Below, piece by piece: positions 40,487-64,000 of a stretch of 64,000 nt of DNA. The stretch spans positions 1,364,001 to 1,428,000 of the forward strand of contig CM082588.2 of NCBI GenBank assembly GCA_040954595.2, read 5' to 3'. Origin of the DNA: Balanoglossus misakiensis (Eukaryota; Hemichordata). Both the position numbers and the translations under genes were made by a program. The notes beneath the pieces are model-generated. The model made no database searches. It saw only the letters and a program-made list of their open reading frames with translations, and was not told the origin of the DNA. The first letter of the stretch is position 1, and each line of letters opens with the position of its first letter.

Positions 40487-42476
40487 TGGTAGGGGCACGC
40501 ACACTCAGCGTGTGTGTGGCGATGGTATTACCGCGTAATTATTGGACAGTGAAGAAGCTATAACGGGGCTACTTAAGACGGATTCAAAGGCAAACATACC
40601 AAACTGTTGTCTAGCCAATTTCAAGATACCACAGGAGGCGTTCTTTTTTGTCTCGAACGTCTGACACTAGGGACACTACAGATCGACAGGTTCTCTGCCA
40701 TTAAGCCAAAATTCGGCGATCGAAAATTCTTGTCACGTGTTAATCCAACATTTTTTTTCCAGATAAACTTTTTTTCCAATCACATATGTTCAGGTGTGGA
40801 TTGATACAACAATAAAAATACTTTTATTATCGCAGGTAAATCGGAGGTTTTTTTTAAATTCCCGGTGGGTCGACCGCCTCAGTTCAATATCTGAAATTCC
40901 CAGAATTTGCAAGTTAGAACGTAAATGAATTTGTTTTGTTTCGGCAGATAAAAGCCGCCGTTAGGTGTGATTTCTCGCAGAATACAGTGTTGTGTCAATT
41001 TTCAATTTGTGTGCACTGCGCCTGTTGACTGACTTCTTAGCGTTGCGGCTAAAATGTTGGTGTCGCTAAACCGCTAGAATAACACTCCAGTCTTGGGACA
41101 ATGAGTGAAAAACACCCGCATTCCTCGCTAATTATACAAATAGAGAAATAACTGCTAAACGCGACAGAGGCGCAAAACACCTCTTTGTTAGTAATTTGCA
41201 TACTATCTCATTGTGCCACCTTTTAAAGGCAATCAAATTAAAGTTTACTTGACTACGACGGATGACCGAAAATAGTTTTTTGGCACCAAAAATTGCTTTA
41301 ACTTCACATTCGAGAATTCAAATTCCAGACTTAGATATCAGAACTTCAATGATAGGCAGTTTTATATGATTTAGGAACGTTCTATTTTGTGATTTTATCA
41401 CTTTGTTATGATTTGAAAAGTATCCAATTTTCAGAAGGTCTGTCCTAGGTTACGCATACTGTCCCCTCTCATGCGTTACGCATGAAGTTGTTTTCTTGGT
41501 GAAATTTCTATGTTTATCCAAATTAAAACAATTCCAGCTGACCTAATTAGTGTACCTACAGCTAGACGGGGCTTTCGTGGATATTGTTGGAGTAGACTTG
41601 TCCTTCTATCGTTCTGTCAAATTGGAAATTTGTATTCCAAACACGCGATGCCTGCAATTCTGCAGCCACAGCTGTCGCGAAAAAAGTGAGCGGAACCACT
41701 TTTGGTTTGAACAAGCTAACCATGGAAGAGTGGGATAGTCTATTATGACACACTCAATTTTTTCTACCAAGCTGGTGGTTTGCTAGACAGAAAACAAATT
41801 TTATTTTAAAGCGACATATATCAAAAAGCAGATCATCGATAGTTACTTTTATTGTTGAAATTTTTACCATCATTCGCAGCCGCCTGCTCTCAAGGTTTAG
41901 CTCAGTGCTTTGATGATCGAAAATTCCGTGTAGTCATAGTTTTTGTTTGTCCTCCGTTGAGCGTCATCGATACGGCTTTCCCCCAACCGCTTCCACTTTA
42001 GGCCTTTTCTAATGACACATGGACGAAAAGAACAATTCGGTCATGAAATGAACACAAACAGACATTGATTGACAATTGTTTATAGGAAATGTTTTTGTTC
42101 ATGTGTATGTGCGCGCCTGTATACACCGGCTATAGGTTCCAGTGGCGCTTGGCGATCAATAGCTGCTTCGCTCATGTGTTGGCTGGAGTCAAAATGGAGC
42201 TAAAGGCTTTTATTTTAGAATTCAGCAAAGCGGAGAGGACTTCATTTCCGCCGTCGTTTGTCCGTACTCGCCGCACTTCTCGACGGCGGAAGAGAAAGGG
42301 AAATCGAATTTCATTGAAGGGTGAATTTGGTGCATGCGGTAATTAACGCATTTACTCTGTATGTTAATGCCAGTGGTCAAGCTTTGCTCTAGACCATGAA
42401 ACACATGCGTGTACGCATTAATGGCTGTTGTGATGCAACACCTCTTGCGCATCAAATTCGTTTTGTCTGATCTAGG

Positions 42477-42996
42477 TTTCTGGAAACATTGAAGTCATCG
42501 TTGAGACGCAGACAATACTGATTCGAAACCCCTTTCTGAAGGTCGAGAAGACTGCGACCTTTTAGAAACGGAAATTTAAAAAGGTTTCTCCGGACGGGTG
42601 GACAGTAAGGAAAGGTCGTTGGCATTTGTGTTTATCTGCGTAATTTAAGACTACATAGGATATTTGAGCGTTGAATGAATGAATGAATGAATGAATGAAT
42701 GAATGAATGAATGAATGAATGAATGAATGAATGAATGAATGAATGAATGAATGAATGAATGAAGATAGATATTCAAATTCAAATCCGACTTGTCACAACT
42801 TTCTGAAATATTGAAACAGTCATTGAAACTAATATTTTCGATCAGTAACTCCTGTAGTTCGAGGAGATGGCGATCTTGTAGAAACAGAATCCTAAAAGGT
42901 TTCCCCGGATGGTTTTTGACAGCCGTAACGAAGGCGGCGGTGGCTGTATTTATCTGTGCATTTAGAGACTACATGGGAAATAAGAGCGTTGAATGA
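42477..42996. repeat. Diverged direct duplication split by a microsatellite
   Basis: Copy 1 (42477-42676) and copy 2 (42800-42996) share the same order of blocks: TTTCTG..ATTGAA, CTTxTAGAAAC, AAAAGGTTTC.CCGGA, TTTATCTG, GACTACAT.GGA and GAGCGTTGAATGA. They differ by many substitutions and small indels, so the duplication is old. Confidence 0.75.
42673..42763. repeat. (GAAT)n microsatellite
   Basis: More than 20 nearly perfect GAAT units arise exactly at the GCGTTGAATGA end of copy 1 of the surrounding duplication. Copy 2 keeps the short form. Confidence 0.95.
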
Positions 42997-44245
42997 GGGC
43001 GATGACACGGTAGAATGATCTGTAAAGGACCAAGCGCCGATAAGCTTCATAAGGTTTAATACTCACTGTCGCGTCGGACAATGTCCGTGGCAGAGAGACT
43101 CGAAATGAAATTGACACGCGATGAAAATCTTGATTAACCACCAAGATAATCAATCATAAACCGCGCGTAACCTTGGTAGCGTCAGGGACAACATATACAT
43201 TAGATGACATACACGCCGCGAGCGTGCTCTCTATTGTTGTATTTTTTTTTTCGGCGGAATCAAATCGTCAGACTCTGTCATCGTCGCTTTGTTTTGATTT
43301 TTATAGACCACTTGCGCTGGACTTGTACGTTCGGAAGTTGGTCGGTGCGTCTTGACGTCATCCTTGTCGACGGAGAAGCGATCTGCGTCAGAAGCGACCG
43401 CAGAACAGCCATCTTCTCCACGTACACATGACAACAGAATTCTTGTCATTTTTTTGTGCTCTGTGTTTTAGTTCGAGGCAGTACATATCATAGTAAAGTT
43501 GTGTCATTGTTTGGCAAATACTTTAAGTTGATGGCTCGATCTTCCTTCTTTGGTTACTATTATGTGTTGTGATGAAATTTGCAAGTCGATACAAAGTTAA
43601 ACATTCTTTCTGTGTGTGTCTCTCTCTATCTTTCCATCTGTACTGGAAATGTTCTCACCTTCCTAATCATCATCACCTTGCGCGTAATAATTGTAGATAT
43701 GTTTGTTTTCACACTTCTCTTGGATAGCTGTAAAATATTCACGATTGCAATAGGGACTTATTCATTAAGTCTCCGCATTTTTGCAAGGCGTAATACTAGT
43801 AAATTGTACACAATCTCGGGCGTGATATGCGGGACAGCGACGGAGTTGCAAACAAAGCACGCCGCTGACGGTCATTCGCATTGAAGACTTTTGTCTTCAC
43901 AAACAGATTTTAACCCACCCTATACCCCTCCCTCTCCCTACCCCCCTCTCTCCTCTGAAAAGCCAAAGGTCATTGAGAGGCAAGTTGGAATCGTAAATGT
44001 CGCCACCAAGTGTTGGAATGTTAGAAACTTTTACATTGGGCGCCGCCATTTTGATTTGCGCAAAGGACTGTGGGATTTGCCAATGTACTAATCCGAGATA
44101 CTAGTAAATTTAATTCCAGTCTAAATAAAATCATCTCTAACAGACTAGATTAATAAAACAAATTTTTCACCAGTATAGACACCAAGCGCGTACATTGCCA
44201 GATAGATTCGCACATGACATAGTGAGATACTAACGACATGAACCA

Positions 44246-45975
44246 GTTGGAATCGTAAATGTCGCCACCAAGTGTTGGAATGTTAGAAACTTTTACATTG
44301 GGCGCCGCCATTTTGATTTGCGCAAAGGACTGTGGGATTTGCCAATGTACTAATCCGAGATACTAGTAAATTTAATTCCAGTCTAAATAAAATCATCTCT
44401 AACAGACTAAATTAATAAAACAAATTTTTCACCAGTATAGACACCAAGCGCGTACATTGCCAGATAGATTCGCACATGACATAGTGAGATACTAACGACA
44501 TGAACCAGTTGGAATCGTAAATGTCGCCACCAAGTGTTGGAATGTTAGAAACTTTTACATTGGGCGCCGCCATTTTGATTTGCGCAAAGGACTGTGGGAT
44601 TTGCCAATGTACTAATCCGAGATACTAGTAAATTTAATTCCAGTCTAAATAAAATCATCTCTAACAGACTAAATTAATAAAACAAATTTTTCACCAGTAT
44701 AGACACCAAGCGCGTACATTGCCAGATAGATTCGCACATGACATCGTGAGATACTAACGACATGGAATCAGGTCTGTTTTGGAATTGTAAATGTCGCCAC
44801 CAAGCGTTAGAATGTTAGAAACTTTCGTGACGTCATCCAATGCAGTGCGCGAGTGATATTTATAACGCAGTGGTTTCGACAAGAAATTTCCATCTGTGGA
44901 CCAAAATTCGTGCACCGATCGCCGTTATCATTCACAATTCATTCATACGGGACAAAGAATCGCCACAAAACGTCTCACAACTTGTTAAACGGACACTTTT
45001 TTAACTTTATGCGAGGCGAGGACGTACATATACAGGCGCCGCCATTTTGATTTGCGCAAAGGACTGTGGGATTTGCCAATGTATTAATCCGAGATACTAG
45101 TAAATTTAATTTCAGTCTAAATAAAATCATCTCTAACAGACTAAATTAATAAAACAAATTTTTCACCAGTATAGACACCAAGCGCGTACATTGCCAGATA
45201 GATTCGCACATGACATAGTGAGATACTAACGACATGAACCAGTTGGAATCGTAAATGTCGCCACCAAGTGTTGGAATGTTAGAAACTTTTACATTGGGCG
45301 CCGCCATTTTGATTTGCGCAAAGGACTGTGGGATTTGCCAATGTACTAATCCGAGATACTAGTAAATTTAATTCCAGTCTAAATAAAATCATCTCTAACA
45401 GACTAAATTAATAAAACAAATTTTTCACCAGTATAGACACCAAGCGCGTACATTGCCATATAGATTCGCACATGACATCGTGAGATACTAACGACATGGA
45501 ATCAGGTCTGTTTTGGAATTGTAAATGTCGCCACCAAGCGTTAGAATGTTAGAAACTTTCGTGACGTCATCCAATGCAGTGCGCGAGTGATATTTATAAC
45601 GCAGTGGTTTCGACAAGAAATTTCCATCTGTGGACCAAAATTCGTGCACCGATCGCCGTTATCATTCACAATTCATTCATACGGGACAAAGAATCGCCAC
45701 AAAACGTCTCACAACTTGTTAAACGGACACTTTTTTAACTTTATGCGAGGCGAGGACGTACATATACAGGCGCCGCCATTTTGATTTGCGCAAAGGACTG
45801 TGGGATTTGCCAATGTATTAATCCGGGATACTAGTAAATTTAATTCCAGTCTAAATAAAATCATCTCTAACAGACTAAATTAATAAAAAAAATTTTTCAC
45901 CAGTATAGACACCAAGCGCGTACATTGCCAGATAGATTCGCACATGACATAGTGAGATACTAACGACATGAACCA
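44246..45975. repeat. Higher-order repeat copy 1 (1730 bp)
   Basis: The subunit order is A262-A270-B464-A270-B464. Seen differences from copy 2 include AATTTCAGTC near 45110 and an extra A in place of C near 45888. Confidence 0.9.
44828..44864 (+). promoter_or_regulatory. CRE-CCAAT-TATA cluster in satellite B unit
   Basis: Inside the B-specific insert, TGACGTCA (44828-44835, a perfect CRE palindrome) is followed one base later by CCAAT (44837-44841), then by TATTTATA (44857-44864). The cluster recurs at the same offset in the other three B units, with its CRE at 45562, 46558 and 47292. The motifs are seen; promoter activity is inference. Confidence 0.4.
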
Positions 45976-47705
45976 GTTGGAATCGTAAATGTCGCCACCA
46001 AGTGTTGGAATGTTAGAAACTTTTACATTGGGCGCCGCCATTTTGATTTGCGCAAAGGACTGTGGGATTTGCCAATGTACTAATCCGAGATACTAGTAAA
46101 TTTAATTCCAGTCTAAATAAAATCATCTCTAACAGACTAAATTAATAAAACAAATTTTTCACCAGTATAGACACCAAGCGCGTACATTGCCAGATAGATT
46201 CGCACATGACATAGTGAGATACTAACGACATGAACCAGTTGGAATCGTAAATGTCGCCACCAAGTGTTGGAATGTTAGAAACTTTTACATTGGGCGCCGC
46301 CATTTTGATTTGCGCAAAGGACTGTGGGATTTGCCAATGTACTAATCCGAGATACTAGTAAATTTAATTCCAGTCTAAATAAAATCATCTCTAACAGACT
46401 AAATTAATAAAACAAATTTTTCACCAGTATAGACACCAAGCGCGTACATTGCCAGATAGATTCGCACATGACATCGTGAGATACTAACGACATGGAATCA
46501 GGTCTGTTTTGGAATTGTAAATGTCGCCACCAAGCGTTAGAATGTTAGAAACTTTCGTGACGTCATCCAATGCAGTGCGCGAGTGATATTTATAACGCAG
46601 TGGTTTCGACAAGAAATTTCCATCTGTGGACCAAAATTCGTGCACCGATCGCCGTTATCATTCACAATTCATTCATACGGGACAAAGAATCGCCACAAAA
46701 CGTCTCACAACTTGTTAAACGGACACTTTTTTAACTTTATGCGAGGCGAGGACGTACATATACAGGCGCCGCCATTTTGATTTGCGCAAAGGACTGTGGG
46801 ATTTGCCAATGTATTAATCCGAGATACTAGTAAATTTAATTCCAGTCTAAATAAAATCATCTCTAACAGACTAAATTAATAAAACAAATTTTTCACCAGT
46901 ATAGACACCAAGCGCGTACATTGCCAGATAGATTCGCACATGACATAGTGAGATACTAACGACATGAACCAGTTGGAATCGTAAATGTCGCCACCAAGTG
47001 TTGGAATGTTAGAAACTTTTACATTGGGCGCCGCCATTTTGATTTGCGCAAAGGACTGTGGGATTTGCCAATGTACTAATCCGAGATACTAGTAAATTTA
47101 ATTCCAGTCTAAATAAAATCATCTCTAACAGACTAAATTAATAAAACAAATTTTTCACCAGTATAGACACCAAGCGCGTACATTGCCATATAGATTCGCA
47201 CATGACATCGTGAGATACTAACGACATGGAATCAGGTCTGTTTTGGAATTGTAAATGTCGCCACCAAGCGTTAGAATGTTAGAAACTTTCGTGACGTCAT
47301 CCAATGCAGTGCGCGAGTGATATTTATAACGCAGTGGTTTCGACAAGAAATTTCCATCTGTGGACCAAAATTCGTGCACCGATCGCCGTTATCATTCACA
47401 ATTCATTCATACGGGACAAAGAATCGCCACAAAACGTCTCACAACTTGTTAAACGGACACTTTTTTAACTTTATGCGAGGCGAGGACGTACATATACAGG
47501 CGCCGCCATTTTGATTTGCGCAAAGGACTGTGGGATTTGCCAATGTATTAATCCGGGATACTAGTAAATTTAATTCCAGTCTAAATAAAATCATCTCTAA
47601 CAGACTAAATTAATAAAACAAATTTTTCACCAGTATAGACACCAAGCGCGTACATTGCCAGATAGATTCGCACATGACATAGTGAGATACTAACGACATG
47701 AACCA
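45976..47705. repeat. Higher-order repeat copy 2 (1730 bp)
   Basis: It has the same subunit order and lengths as copy 1. By eye it differs at only a few positions, implying a recent block duplication or ongoing homogenisation. Confidence 0.9.
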
Positions 47706-47956
47706 GTTGGAATCGTAAATGTCGCCACCAAGTGTTGGAATGTTAGAAACTTTTACATTGGGCGCCGCCATTTTGATTTGCGCAAAGGACTGTGGGATTT
47801 GCCAATGTACTAATCCGAGATACTAGTAAATTTAATTCCAGTCTAAATAAAATCATCTCTAACAGACTAAATTAATAAAACAAATTTTTCACCAGTATAG
47901 ACACCAAGCGCGTACATTGCCAGATAGATTCGCACATGATATCGTGAGATACTAAA

Positions 47957-49573
47957 ATCAAGGTTTAATAATGATTCCCTCAAAAGATTCTGGTCTGTCC
48001 CATCTACTGTCAAATGCTACCGTGATCTTGGACGTGGGGATTGGATTGTACAAAAATTACATTTTCAAGCAAATATACACACTTCATGCTCTTCAAATGA
48101 CAATATTTTTTCTGACTTTTTCTTAACAAGTGTTGTGTTGGCAGCCAATTTGAATTTGATAACATTTAACAAGACCTGTGGCAGCAATTCTAATACAAGA
48201 CATTAATAATGACATTATTTTTCACTTTTGCAGTAGAAATACGACCAACAATATATGCATGTTGACATCAGACAATGAAACATACACTAATATACTTCTT
48301 ACAAAAAATGAAATAAAAAACGTAATATTTAATAGTTATGAAAAATCTCAAAAAGTCGGAATACTGGTACTATGAATAAATTATGATATACATGTATGAT
48401 ATTACAGGGTGATAATTTATTATATTAGATAAAAATACAGGAAAAGAGGTAAAATTACTGTCAAGGGTAAAAATTGTTATCGTGTAAGTTGGTATGCTAA
48501 TACACACAACATGTATAATTTAAAAATAAGCACCTGTGGTATAAAGCTGCCTGGCAGAGCATGCTTTTTTCTGGTTTGTAAGATTGTCTTTGCAAAAATG
48601 TGCTCATCTCATAGCAATAAAGTTAAAAAAATACTCAGATAATTCTAAATAATGTTAATACTCTCTGCAGGAAAACAAAGCCTCTTGCATAGTGTGCTCA
48701 TGGCCATTGGACCACACATCAAATGTTCCTTTGAGTTTGATTCAATAAAATCTCATCCGAGATAGCATTGTGTTAAATAGTTGTGACTTTCTAAATGAAG
48801 TTCAGACAAGCCTATGACGTCACCATAAAAAATATCGAGTTCACTGGTTACACCAGCCTGAGTTGAGTTCACATCTGTAAATTGTCCAGTACCCAATCAG
48901 ACCCTTCTAATCAATTTCTAACTATAAGTATTTGTATTTTCCCTTATTTATATTATATCAGGAAAATTGATATTTAATAGGAATAATTGTAATTACATGT
49001 GGTTTTATAAAACACTGTTAAAAAAGCATTCCCAGTGTGTATTTACAAATTCAACTCGACTTACAAAACCCTGTTTCTACATATTTGGCACAGAAAAAAA
49101 ATATTTTTATTTGATTTCCTTTTAAATACAATTCTTGTATTAAAATACTGTACAATCTATTAACTTCAAACCTCTGCCAGAAAGGCAAAATTCAACACTT
49201 ATGGCAGATATAAAGCTTAAAATGAGTTTCGAACTCAACTTTAGAAATGAAAATTAGCCTGACAGACACAGAGTGTCCTAATACCTAACCACTGGTTTGC
49301 AACTACCATTATGTACATGGCATGTACTTCATATCCGATGGCTTTGATAAATTGGCAAGAGACACTTTCTTTCTCTTCATTATATCGAGAAACAGACAAA
49401 AAAAAATTAATAGATTGTATTGCATAAAAAGGGAATAAGATATTCCCATTACACCATTTCATTAAAATATTTATCTGAAAGGATTTATCAGATCGTGAAA
49501 TCTGTCTTTTAGTGACACTCCTTCAAGCCATAGAGTTCATTGCAAAATTAGTTTTGAAACTGAGCTTCACCAT
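47957..49573. other. AT-rich spacer and ROS1 3'UTR
   Basis: The right part is the 3'UTR of the - strand ROS1 gene, with a candidate polyadenylation signal at 49106-49111. The left part (about 47941-48206, +) contains an open frame of nearly 90 codons without an ATG, discussed as a finding. Otherwise I see no gene. Confidence 0.5.
49106..49111 (-). terminator. Candidate ROS1 polyadenylation signal
   Basis: AATAAA on the - strand, about 465 nt past the ROS1 stop codon. A second hexamer lies near 48416, so the 3' end is uncertain. Confidence 0.35.
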
Positions 49574-63097
<13,524 letters not shown>

Positions 63098-64000
63098 CTG
63101 TAAGGGGAGGGGGGGAGATGATCATAGGTGAGTTAAGTTGGTTGTCTAAAATCTAGTCAGGGTTTCCTGTGTAGTCTGATGGGGAGACACTCAACTTGAT
63201 TCTAGACTAGACAGTTGATAGATCAATGAATAATCAATTTGTGTAGACAAGAAAGTGACAGACCGAATGAGAGCCAGAGATCTGATTCGTAGATGCTGTT
63301 TGCTTGTTTGAAAAAGACTGAAGTGACGAAGACTGATCAGTCAAAAAGTTGGCAAGACAGGATACATATACTACCTAAAGTACCAAGTGAAATGATAGTT
63401 TGATGCTAAATAGAGTTGAACAGGCGCTGGGAACCAAATGCTGAGAAATTATCTCTTCATTAAAAGCTAGGGTGGCAAGGTCAGCCAAGTCAACCTCTCT
63501 CTAATGGAAGAAAATACCAGCTAACAAACCAAGAAGAGTTTTTAATCAACAAAAATTAGAAGTATCTCTAACAAAAGTCAGCTAAAGAGCAAGGTCTTAG
63601 TGCCTGGGGGAAAATGTATTCGTTTTCAGATTGTCTAGATAGAGTGAGGAATTTTTAATTGCACTGGACCGATTTGGGTTCATGAACTATTAGTATCAGG
63701 TCGTGTACTTTGATGCCATGAAAACAGCCTGGTATTCTCTACACATACGCAATACAAACATGCATGCTTCCCGCCAAATTTTTAGGTAGAGTTTTCACAA
63801 TTTTTTGTAGTTTGTGTCATTTTCTGATACTTTGGTCTTTATTTTGGACAAAATAAGAATAACTTTCAGTAAATGCAGGATTTGCCTTTCACAATAGGCT
63901 ACACCCACCCACACAATCTCCCTCATTCGCTGTTGCCATGGATGCGTTAACCGTACAATCTCCGTCACGGATAAAACCTCGCCACATCCACCATGCTGAC
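63098..64000 (-). other. Upstream ROS1 intron or 5' region
   Basis: The acceptor at 63098-63099 shows that a further 5' exon exists. I found no phase-compatible exon, signal peptide or promoter in the remaining 0.9 kb, so this is most likely intron. Confidence 0.5.

Larger units (their letters stand above)
29697..43983. other. Intergenic region between the VGLL gene and the satellite array
   Basis: No gene is recognisable. If the terminal exon at 29590 is real, the first part is VGLL 3'UTR, with a candidate AATAAA at 30376-30381. Apart from the tandem pair at 40391, the split duplication at 42477 and a C15 run at 33642-33656, I see no structure. The longest open frames (for example the - strand frame at 36857-37360) have chance-like composition. 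Confidence 0.5.
43984..47956. repeat. Higher-order satellite array: A-[AABAB]-[AABAB]-A
   Basis: A units (262 bp, or 270 bp when they precede a B) start at 43984, 44246, 44508, 45242, 45976, 46238, 46972 and 47706. B units (464 bp) start at 44778, 45512, 46508 and 47242. B equals A with about 200 bp inserted between GAAACTTT and GGCGCCGCC. Spacing shows two higher-order copies, 44246-45975 and 45976-47705, each exactly 1730 bp. Copy-specific variants (CCATATAG in the fourth subunit, ATCCGGGATA in the fifth) recur in both. All units share GCCGCCATTTTG, the reverse complement of a YY1-like CAAAATGGCGGC, and the palindrome TTTGCGCAAA. The four 65-codon frames in the B units start at GTG and look non-coding. 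No transposase or terminal inverted repeats were seen. Confidence 0.95.

Noticed and set aside
44853-47514. Four identical 65-codon frames in the satellite B units
   Set aside because: Each begins at GTG rather than ATG, lies inside a tandem repeat with a TATA-like word at its start, and shows no known motif. Identity reflects recent duplication, not selection.
63375-63440. Possible extra ROS1 exon upstream of 63097
   Set aside because: It has plausible splice sites, but the frame that would join in phase to the next exon contains a stop, and the open frame has the wrong phase.

Overview
This is animal nuclear DNA. The window holds split genes with canonical GT-AG introns, long AT-rich intergenic stretches, microsatellites and a tandem satellite. 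Two genes can be named. On the + strand, 18868-29696 encodes a vestigial-like transcriptional cofactor of the VGLL2/VGLL3 type, with a complete Tondu (TEAD-binding) motif. On the - strand, 63097 down to 49574 holds 37 coding exons of a ROS1/Sevenless receptor tyrosine kinase. They run from the first fibronectin III domain to the stop codon; the signal-peptide end lies beyond the window. From memory, VGLL2 and ROS1 are also neighbours in the human genome, in the same tail-to-tail orientation, so this looks like a retained ancestral linkage. Compact ROS1 (about 13.5 kb), an undivided VGLL2/3-like gene and the overall composition suggest an invertebrate, most plausibly a deuterostome (amphioxus, hemichordate or echinoderm). 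The species cannot be settled from sequence alone.

Layout. 1-2037: no recognisable gene. 2038-2260 (+): last coding exon of an unidentified gene with an acidic, charged C-terminus. 2261-18640: 3'UTR or intergenic DNA with G-runs, a (GAT)30(GGT)8 compound microsatellite and a TCTG tract. 18661-18867: TATA/CCAAT-type promoter of the VGLL gene. 18868-24982: VGLL exons 1-3, with a phase-compatible candidate fourth exon at 29590-29696. 29697-43983: intergenic, containing a 51-bp tandem pair with CCAAT palindromes and a diverged 200-bp duplication split by a (GAAT)n tract. 43984-47956: a higher-order satellite built from 262/270-bp A units and 464-bp B units, ordered A-[AABAB]-[AABAB]-A with an exact 1730-bp period. 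47957-49573: AT-rich DNA and the ROS1 3'UTR. 49574-63097: ROS1. 63098-64000: intron or upstream ROS1 DNA with no exon I can support.

Biology. The VGLL protein should act in the nucleus as a TEAD cofactor. The ROS1 protein is a very large cell-surface receptor with nine FN3 domains, three YWTD beta-propellers, one membrane span, an intact tyrosine kinase and an unusually long tail. That tail carries seven imperfect SLSKATG-type repeats and two YENV motifs. Nothing in the sequence shows that the two genes work together; the link is positional. The least explained elements are the satellite, whose B units carry a CRE-CCAAT-TATA cluster, and the repeat-bearing ROS1 tail.
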